IMG/VR virus record: IMGVR_UViG_3300031537_000001
Location: 1-64,000 of that record
Reading direction: 5' to 3' (one strand)
Length of the DNA: 64,000 nt
DNA from: a virus
Shown here piece by piece: positions 58,501-64,000 of the stretch. The number at the start of each line of letters is the position of its first letter. Position 1 is the first letter of the stretch. Position numbers and translations under genes: made by a program. The notes beneath the pieces are model-generated. The model was not told the origin of the DNA, ran no database searches, and saw only the letters and a program-made list of their open reading frames with translations.

Positions 58501-59142
58501 TATGATCCTGTTTTTAAATGTATAACTGCATTAGAAGATACCAATCTTACAAATTCTCTTGGTGTTAGAAATATAGTGGCAAATCTTGATCATGGTGTTC
58601 TCAAAACTCTGTTTGATAAATTTAAAAATGAAGTTTATTTTGTTTTTAATACCTATTCTTTAATTTATAATACCGATTTACAAAAATTCACATCAAGATT
58701 TATACATGATACGGGTTTTGATGGGATGTATATGACATTTGGTAATAAAGTCTTATATAAAAAGTTAGGAGATGAAATACAACAACGAGAAATTGCTGCA
58801 ACTTATAAAGCTTCATTAATTACTTATCTATTTAATCCGGAGCCAGGCTTTGATAAAATATTTCATAATTTAGAATTTAGACATTACGGTAAAGATTTTG
58901 ATCAGATACGTGTTTATGGACAGATTACTGCTAATGTAGCAGAAGTATTGTTATCCGGTAAAATCTATAACAAGTTTAATATAAAAAGAATTCATATTCC
59001 AAGGATATTAGAAGGTCATACAACATTAGCGACAAGAGAAAGATACAGAGAGATGTATTTAATGGTACAATTATCTACTTTTGCCGGGAGTACTGACTAT
59101 AATTTAGATGATATGGTTATAATGTATAATATAAAAGGTTAA
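55507..59142 (+). CDS. Tail muzzle / tail-stabilisation-like protein
   Basis: The 1,211-residue protein starts MFKKERYIGTGIDQDTSPDK, typical of crAss-like muzzle (tail-stabilisation) proteins, which fold into a dodecameric assembly that closes the tail. The sequence is beta-rich with repeated short motifs of propeller type (NKLYIFATTNTSTPG, RNRLFIANYSI, KGEIYAFQEKGVCVLS). Size and position before the cargo genes agree with this. The longest gene in the window. Confidence 0.75.
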   Translation: MFKKERYIGTGIDQDTSPDKRGKDTFYDSENIRILYNGRNLSIKPIKESGEYTDDFENGGVGIYNIGSIEIKNKLYIFATTNTSTPGTGDHFLIRVNEDGSTDTMYSGSATADWDFSTQYPLELVANYENEDIIKLYWTDGYNLFRFINVALTPSGTPKINIVEEITLSQLEPTLVAGGSLKAGNIQYAYTLYNLNGSESVLSPFSRMMSVSLNMKGYNSNQSTGLSMHLSATIDTDFEYIRVYSIHFLELNQTPVITLVLDEQITSSTFVFIDDGNSVVAELSEAELFSLGGRPFIVGTLAAKRNRLFIANYSINNFDPDIDMRAFGFPISSDIYYVKNSGGSPTAYDTSTVFNMPPETDDCINPDPDTYIYARGTSPGVAGPNISIFIAGIDLSTSTDGFNTPSLKRGEIYRFGIVFFNKYGQKSPVKWISDIKIYHHPFGRHRMMIPYVVLTTAGSAAAIAAGCTNYQLVMVERKVWDRTIIAQGFLVPATQYKVISSGTPLSPYYHPHHAVKDICTESGFSMLNHFQSDVDWDSTSLNAPEITTATLFFYSSDTIFESQLDSATSVVCIGTNYPAASTDNSTEFLYLQDGVKSATYSATYNTLQLTGYPPPASFGATFLFDKDTATHTAITNFFTTFIRNYNTASDGVTPGSTPLVLYEVDLEEPSMFLAKGETKFFTSTLTVSNVVQINNLVGPDEGSFYSKYCGCAVLKFATTAPRWHSLTVLNSWEKFSPHGTDANRRIPIVDLKRTLTNQYGGNTYEVKRRNEYSISGAIRTIDTTPHFEVIGDIYLGPLSVNRADGENTTSIHKNWNIYEHIKVDYIENNHNVFCRRDNMYSWSSGISATTNYRYFRIDDNHALLGAYNQKANFIKNFGKPVNFNSTDIFRNVVQASKEKFPNEMIDSWTKFPVNENRYLEGIYGSITKLYNFKGEIYAFQEKGVCVLSINPRIQTQATDGVNIELGIGAVLYDHRYLNTNNGATNKFAIIDDNKNLFFYDPVFKCITALEDTNLTNSLGVRNIVANLDHGVLKTLFDKFKNEVYFVFNTYSLIYNTDLQKFTSRFIHDTGFDGMYMTFGNKVLYKKLGDEIQQREIAATYKASLITYLFNPEPGFDKIFHNLEFRHYGKDFDQIRVYGQITANVAEVLLSGKIYNKFNIKRIHIPRILEGHTTLATRERYREMYLMVQLSTFAGSTDYNLDDMVIMYNIKG

Positions 59143-59148
59143 AACAAA

Positions 59149-60300
59149 ATGGCTAAGAAGAAAAATTGGATACAAGAGGCAGTAAACCCAGCTCATAAAG
59201 GATACTGTACTCCAATAACAAAATCAACATGTACGGGACATAGAAAAGCATTTGCTTTAACAATGAAAAAGAAACATGGATTCCATGCTTTTGGAGGTTT
59301 GATAGGTCTTCCTGAAGGAGAACCAGGTTTAAATGCACCACCTATATATACACCTTCTGATAAAACACAATGGTTTCCAGAAAGTGCAGCATTAAGTAAA
59401 TATAAAACTTTAATAAGTCAAGGTAAAGCAAAAGATGCTGATAATCTTATATTTGGTTACTATTCTAATGAACCTTATGGACCCTATAAAGAAGGAACTC
59501 ATTCTGAATATGAAAAAAAAGGTAGAATAAAACCAATAAGAGCTAATGATCTACGTAATTTAGATACAAAACAATATAAACCTCCTAGCGATTATGGTGC
59601 TTTAATGGAAACTTTAGGTAAAACAAAATTTGATCAAAATCCTGGAGCTAATTATCAAAATTTAACTGTTAAAATGGTTAAAGGAGGTCTTGTAAATCCA
59701 CTTGTTAATATGTATGATTTAGGTGGTGAAGTAAGACCAGGACAAGAAAGTTTTATAAATAATAATATAAATGGTATATCCTCTGTTGCCGGAACGGTAG
59801 GTCAAGGATTACAGAATTCAGGATCTGCTGCTGGTACAATTGCTGGAGGAGCTTTAAAAGGAGCTGCAATGGGTACTGCTGCATTACCTGCATTACCTGG
59901 AGTAGGAGCAGTTATAGGAGGTGTTGTAGGATTAGTAGGTGGAATATTTACTAATAAAAAACGTAAAGAAGAAGAAGAAAGACTTAAAAGAGAAGCTCAT
60001 CAAAAACAAGTATTAACAAATATGGCTTCAATGCCTACACCATCCGGAGGTATTGTTCCAGGTGTAGCTAATCCTTATATGTTAAAATGTGGAGGTTTAG
60101 CAAAGGCTGCTGGAGGTTTGTTAAGTCCTAATTTACTCGAAACTTATGATTCAGGAGGTTTACATGAAACAAATCCTTATGGAGGTATACCAATTGGAGT
60201 AGGTAAAAATTCTAAAATGAATACAGTAGAGCAAGGTGAAGCAGCTTTTAATTTCAAAGATGGAAAATATATATTCAGTAATCGTTTAAAAATAAACTAA
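59149..60300 (+). CDS. Putative cargo/ejection protein with glycine-zipper segment
   Basis: The 383-residue protein begins with a basic block WIQEAVNPAHKGYCTPITK. Residues 222-266 (SSVAGTVGQGLQNSGSAAG... AVIGGVVGLVGGIFTNKK) form a Gly/Ala-rich hydrophobic zipper usual in membrane-penetrating proteins, followed by a charged helix. Such proteins are packed in the virion and form a channel during DNA entry. Role inferred. Confidence 0.65.
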   Translation: MAKKKNWIQEAVNPAHKGYCTPITKSTCTGHRKAFALTMKKKHGFHAFGGLIGLPEGEPGLNAPPIYTPSDKTQWFPESAALSKYKTLISQGKAKDADNLIFGYYSNEPYGPYKEGTHSEYEKKGRIKPIRANDLRNLDTKQYKPPSDYGALMETLGKTKFDQNPGANYQNLTVKMVKGGLVNPLVNMYDLGGEVRPGQESFINNNINGISSVAGTVGQGLQNSGSAAGTIAGGALKGAAMGTAALPALPGVGAVIGGVVGLVGGIFTNKKRKEEEERLKREAHQKQVLTNMASMPTPSGGIVPGVANPYMLKCGGLAKAAGGLLSPNLLETYDSGGLHETNPYGGIPIGVGKNSKMNTVEQGEAAFNFKDGKYIFSNRLKIN

Positions 60301-61298
60301 TGGACTACAAAACAGAATTCGGATTACCAAAAGCTATAAAAGGTAAAACATTTGCTGAAGCAGCTAAATATATAGAAAAATTATTTGAGGGCAGAAATTC
60401 TAAAATTGATAATGATACTAAAGGTATTCTTATGCAACGATTAAGAAATTTACAAGAATCAAAAAAAGAAAAGAAGCAACAACAAGTACCTGCTAACCAA
60501 TTTCAATTAGGTGGAGAACCTACCTATCCAGGTCAGGGAGTAATCCAAGCTAATCCTAATATCAATCAACAAGTTCCTGTAAATGCTTCTCTAGGGTTAC
60601 CAAATACTAATATTTCTGATATAAATGCTAATGCATTTACCTGGCCTATAGATCAAACACCCAAAGTCTCAAATACATCAAATGGATCAACTTCCTGGTG
60701 GGATAGAAATAAATCTTTGGTAGGTGATGTAGCATCCTATGGATTAATGGCTTCTCCTATTATAGGGAATATGATGGCTATGAAAAATTTATCTAAACCG
60801 GAAACAGTTAGTGCTGGAAATATTAAAACCTCATTAACTCCTCAACTTGTAAACAGACAACAAATAGAAAGAAATCTTGTTCGACAATTGGCAGGTAATA
60901 GACAAGCATTACAATCTGTATCCTCTGGAGATTTTGGACAGTATGCTGCTAATCTTCAATCATTACATTCAAGTTCAGCTTCGGCGTTAGGTACAGTTAA
61001 TTTACAAGCTGATATGGCTGATGCACAAGAACGAGCACGAGTAGAAGAAGGAAACATAGGTATTCAACAATTTAATATAAATCAGCAACAAAGATCTTCT
61101 GAAATAAATGCTCAGAATCAAGCTGCATACGATGCTCAAAAATTAGCATTACAACAAGGTATGTATCAAAATATATCTAATGTAGGACAAAGTTTATTTA
61201 ATTATAAACAAGCTCAAAAATATGCTGATGCACAAAGTAGAGCTATGATGTTCTTAGCTTTAAATAAAACAAATCCACAACAAGAAATACAGAAATAA
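60300..61298 (+). CDS. Putative cargo/ejection protein, Gln-rich
   Basis: A 332-residue protein with a Lys/Gln-rich N-terminus, a Pro/Asn-rich linker (PVNASLGLPNTNISDIN), a hydrophobic stretch (YGLMASPIIGNMMAM) and a Gln/Ala-rich helical C-terminal half (NQQQRSSEINAQNQAAYDAQ). Composition resembles internal ejection proteins of short-tailed phages. Starts on the last base of the previous stop. Confidence 0.6.
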   Translation: MDYKTEFGLPKAIKGKTFAEAAKYIEKLFEGRNSKIDNDTKGILMQRLRNLQESKKEKKQQQVPANQFQLGGEPTYPGQGVIQANPNINQQVPVNASLGLPNTNISDINANAFTWPIDQTPKVSNTSNGSTSWWDRNKSLVGDVASYGLMASPIIGNMMAMKNLSKPETVSAGNIKTSLTPQLVNRQQIERNLVRQLAGNRQALQSVSSGDFGQYAANLQSLHSSSASALGTVNLQADMADAQERARVEEGNIGIQQFNINQQQRSSEINAQNQAAYDAQKLALQQGMYQNISNVGQSLFNYKQAQKYADAQSRAMMFLALNKTNPQQEIQK

Positions 61299-61299
61299 A

Positions 61300-63351
61300 A
61301 TGAATAGATATTCTCCTATAGTTCAACCAACGATAGTTAATCCTATCTCATTTGAAGAGTTTGCAAGAGTTCCTTTAGCTGAAGCTAATGCCAAAGCAGC
61401 AGGATTATATTCAACTCAAATGATAGATACTGAATATGATGTAGATGAGAAAGATTTACTTACTGCTGATAATCTTATAAAAACTGTTACAAAAGAAAAA
61501 GATTCTTTGGTTAATAATATTTTAGATGAAGGGGTAACAAATCAAACTATTAATAAATTTCTTAAAGTAAAAAAGACCCGTGATAAAGTATATAAAGATT
61601 TTCTTACTGTAGCTCAAGAGAATAAAAAGAAGATAGCTTTATGGAGATCTACTTTAGATGCCATGTCTATAAATGGTAAAAGAACTCCCCAATTTACTAA
61701 TCTGGTAAAAGAGACTGAATATAACAAATGGGATGGTACAATAAATGAAGATGGTTCTACAAAAGAATTTAATCCTTACTATGGTCCTGAAGAGATAAAT
61801 ACTGACCAGGATATTATTAATACCTTACAAAATATTAAAACTACTTATAAAGGTAAACAGGTATTAAAGAATCTATCTTTTAAAGGGTATGATAAGTATG
61901 GTAAAGTGGTTATGACTGATGAACAAGGAGAATATGTATATGATAATACAGGAGAGATTACTGCTGCTATTGATATGTTATTCAAAGACTATAAAGACCC
62001 TGAAACTGTTAGAGGAGCTTTTGCAGATTATACCAAATTGGATGAGAAAGATCTTTTTGAAAAACTGAATTATTATAAAGATATTTTTACTGAAAAAGAT
62101 GTTAAACCTTATGGTGGAGGTACTCATTTATTTGATGCGCCAATGGCTAATGATGGAGGAGGAAAAAATCCTAATCCATTTAATTCTATAACTCCTACCG
62201 GACTTACTACTGGAGCTGATGTAAAAATCCCTACAGGATTTGATCTAAGTAAATCTGGAGCTTGGTTAGAAACTGTAAATAAAGAGATGGAAAAATCACA
62301 ATCTAAATCAATGGATAAGACTTTTGATGATTTATTGGATGCTGTCTTTGGAACTGAAACAGATGATCCCAATGCTCCTCATCCATTTAAAGAAGGTCCG
62401 TCAATAGGAAATAAAGAAAAACCTGGATGGTTTCAAAGAAATTTTAAAATCTTTGCAGCCGCAGGAGATGTAATTCTTATGGGTACTATATCAAATCTGG
62501 CTAAAAATTTAGAACCTTTAATATCAGCTAAAAATGTTTCTGATAAAAATAAACTAAAAGTTATTTCCTACTTTTCCGGAGCCTATAATAAACTTGAAGA
62601 AGATAATGTAATCTCTAAGGAAGATAAATTAAATATGTTGAAAGGAGATAAAGTTACTATAAATAGAGTTTATGGAGATATAGTAGATCATGTAAGTGAT
62701 TTAGCTGATACAAAAGGAGGTTTGTATGATATTTATCAAGGAGATAATTTAAGGCAAATGCTTGGAAAGGATACAAAAACTCCAGTAGAAGATATTACAA
62801 AGGATGTAAAAGATAATATATTTTCATTGACTGTTACTGACTTAGAAACCAGAGGTAAAGATTTTACAAAAGATAAAAAAGAACTCTGGAAAATGATGAA
62901 AGATGGGGAGTTAACAGTAAGAGGTGTACTACCTGCCGGATCTCCTTTAACTACTGATAAGAATGGTAAGTATAGAAAAGAACTTTCTCAAGCCTATGTA
63001 TTAACAGATAAAGATGGAAAGGAATATTTGGCAAGTAGATTGTGGGAGCCACGCGAAGGAGGTGAAATAGGGAATGAATTTAGAATAAATCAAGATCTTG
63101 AAAAATACCTTGTATCATTAAAATTTGATATTCAATATCCTATAGCAGTTGTTGGACAAGACAATCAACAAATACGAACTTTTGTTTACAGAGATTCTGG
63201 AGATGGCCATATAAAATTAGGAGTAGGAGATACTAATGGAAAACCTATTGATTTATATAATCAGCCATCTGCCTGGGGATATATTATACCTCCAAAGAAT
63301 GTAGATAAAGCTATACAAGCTGGTGAATTTGGACTTCAAACAAAGAAATAA
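61300..63351 (+). CDS. Putative cargo protein (683 aa)
   Basis: The 683-residue protein is charged and helical, MNRYSPIVQPTIVNPISFEE..., without a signal or obvious enzyme motif. It contains one hydrophobic segment (FKIFAAAGDVILMGTIS). In crAss-like phages proteins of this size between muzzle and the giant RNA polymerase genes are packed inside the virion. Starts 1 base after the previous stop. Confidence 0.6.
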   Translation: MNRYSPIVQPTIVNPISFEEFARVPLAEANAKAAGLYSTQMIDTEYDVDEKDLLTADNLIKTVTKEKDSLVNNILDEGVTNQTINKFLKVKKTRDKVYKDFLTVAQENKKKIALWRSTLDAMSINGKRTPQFTNLVKETEYNKWDGTINEDGSTKEFNPYYGPEEINTDQDIINTLQNIKTTYKGKQVLKNLSFKGYDKYGKVVMTDEQGEYVYDNTGEITAAIDMLFKDYKDPETVRGAFADYTKLDEKDLFEKLNYYKDIFTEKDVKPYGGGTHLFDAPMANDGGGKNPNPFNSITPTGLTTGADVKIPTGFDLSKSGAWLETVNKEMEKSQSKSMDKTFDDLLDAVFGTETDDPNAPHPFKEGPSIGNKEKPGWFQRNFKIFAAAGDVILMGTISNLAKNLEPLISAKNVSDKNKLKVISYFSGAYNKLEEDNVISKEDKLNMLKGDKVTINRVYGDIVDHVSDLADTKGGLYDIYQGDNLRQMLGKDTKTPVEDITKDVKDNIFSLTVTDLETRGKDFTKDKKELWKMMKDGELTVRGVLPAGSPLTTDKNGKYRKELSQAYVLTDKDGKEYLASRLWEPREGGEIGNEFRINQDLEKYLVSLKFDIQYPIAVVGQDNQQIRTFVYRDSGDGHIKLGVGDTNGKPIDLYNQPSAWGYIIPPKNVDKAIQAGEFGLQTKK

Positions 63352-63352
63352 G

Positions 63353-64000
63353 ATGGCTGTAACCGAACTTAAAGATACTGGAAATGGTGAGAGTAAAAAA
63401 TATCTTACTGATAACTACAAAACTGAACAATTTACTGATGATAAAGGTATTGAATATTCTCCTGTAAAATTTCAAGGAGATGAAGAATCAGGATTTACTT
63501 ATAAACCTAGAGGGAATGTTGCTACTTTACCCGGAAGAAATCCTGTATTTATGGGTTCTACTTCTCCAAGATTTGCTATACCTTCTAAAGATTGGAGTTT
63601 ATGGGATGCTGGGTTTACCGGAGATAATATACAGGATTTAGAACGATTCAGGGCTGAACAACAACCCTGGATAGTTAAAGCCGGATATACAATCGGAGGA
63701 GGTGCATTGTCAGGTTTAGGTACTATAATAGAGGATGCCGGATATTTAATGGATTATATGACTTATGTTAATATGTTTACTGATATTGATATGCATAGTC
63801 AAAAATCCATGAATTTATTTAGAGCTTTACCTTCCGCTTATCAACAAATGGGACGCGGCTTAAAAAAGTCTACAGAGAAAAATGTAATGCCTGTATATCA
63901 AAATTTGGATCCAAATAGTTTTTCAGATCAAGTGTTTCAGTGGAATACACTTAAAACTATTATTGATAATGCAGTCGGATTTGCTGTAACCGGTTGGGGT
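63353..64000 (+). CDS. Virion/cargo protein, N-terminal part only
   Basis: An open frame of 216 codons beginning MAVTELKDTGNGESKKYLTD runs off the right edge. It includes GYTIGGGALSGLGTIIEDAGYL, a Gly-rich hydrophobic segment. It starts 1 base after the previous stop and likely encodes another large injected protein. Confidence 0.65.
   Translation, partial: MAVTELKDTGNGESKKYLTDNYKTEQFTDDKGIEYSPVKFQGDEESGFTYKPRGNVATLPGRNPVFMGSTSPRFAIPSKDWSLWDAGFTGDNIQDLERFRAEQQPWIVKAGYTIGGGALSGLGTIIEDAGYLMDYMTYVNMFTDIDMHSQKSMNLFRALPSAYQQMGRGLKKSTEKNVMPVYQNLDPNSFSDQVFQWNTLKTIIDNAVGFAVTGWG

Noticed and set aside
1-64000. Stop-codon reassignment as in some crAss-like phages
   Set aside because: TAA, TAG and TGA all end well-formed genes (for example TAG at 44,540, TGA at 51,486), large genes are open in the standard code, and the tRNA-Gln anticodon is UUG, not a suppressor.
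1-64000. CRISPR array, integrase or attachment site
   Set aside because: No regularly spaced direct repeats, no recombinase motifs and no tRNA-end duplication were found.

Overview
The window looks like part of a large, AT-rich, tailed double-stranded DNA phage of the crAss-like type (order Crassvirales) that infects a member of the Bacteroidota. The evidence for this is a TerL, portal, acidic scaffold-like and capsid gene run, a 1,211-residue muzzle-like tail protein followed by glycine- and glutamine-rich cargo-like proteins, promoter -7 boxes of the Bacteroidota form TAnnTTTG, almost no Shine-Dalgarno sequences, and a Bacteroidota-type lipoprotein. These assignments come from motifs, size and gene order seen by eye, not from database searches. 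TAA, TAG and TGA all end genes, so the standard code is in use.

Layout. Positions 1-14,500 are on the minus strand: small DNA-binding and accessory genes, a DHH phosphoesterase, TerL, portal, scaffold-like protein, major capsid protein, then head and ring-like proteins, with hairpin terminators and a recurrent TATATTTG(TATAAAA) promoter. At 14,500-14,612 a divergent promoter region switches transcription to the plus strand. Positions 14,612-30,800 hold an accessory region of many small genes, most of unknown function, mixed with unusually many structured non-coding RNAs. Positions 30,829-45,781 are a replication and recombination block: family A DNA polymerase, SF2 helicase, DnaB-like helicase, P-loop ATPase, SSB-like protein, TOPRIM primase, rIIA/rIIB-like pair, Hjc-like nuclease and flap exonuclease. 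Positions 45,820-53,523 carry a lysozyme, a dNMP kinase, small membrane proteins and a GC-richer patch with a 12-bp inverted repeat around one gene. From 53,626 to the right end, virion genes resume on the plus strand behind the same late promoter: ring-like proteins, muzzle-like protein and putative cargo/ejection proteins, the last one cut by the window edge.

The most unusual part is 21,541-24,640. It begins with what reads as a circularly permuted (two-piece) tmRNA gene: the T-arm/acceptor 3' end lies upstream, a structured spacer follows, and then comes the GGGGCUG 5' end with a reading frame for a tag ending ...RKLAMVA. tRNA-Asn(GUU) comes directly after it, followed by a succession of RNAs closed at the base by perfect or near-perfect 9-15-bp helices, including a four-way-junction RNA of about 235 nt and a six-helix RNA of about 190 nt. 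Two elements 4.5 kb apart share a conserved hairpin motif. Similar closed-helix RNAs occur next to tRNA-Gln(UUG) and among the genes before the polymerase. Together with a tRNA-like cloverleaf lacking U33 and an orphan tRNA T-arm, they suggest that the phage invests heavily in RNA genes acting on host translation or another RNA-based function.

Limits: helices were found by eye with no folding or covariation calculation, and protein calls for divergent families rest on short motifs, so confidence values should be read accordingly.
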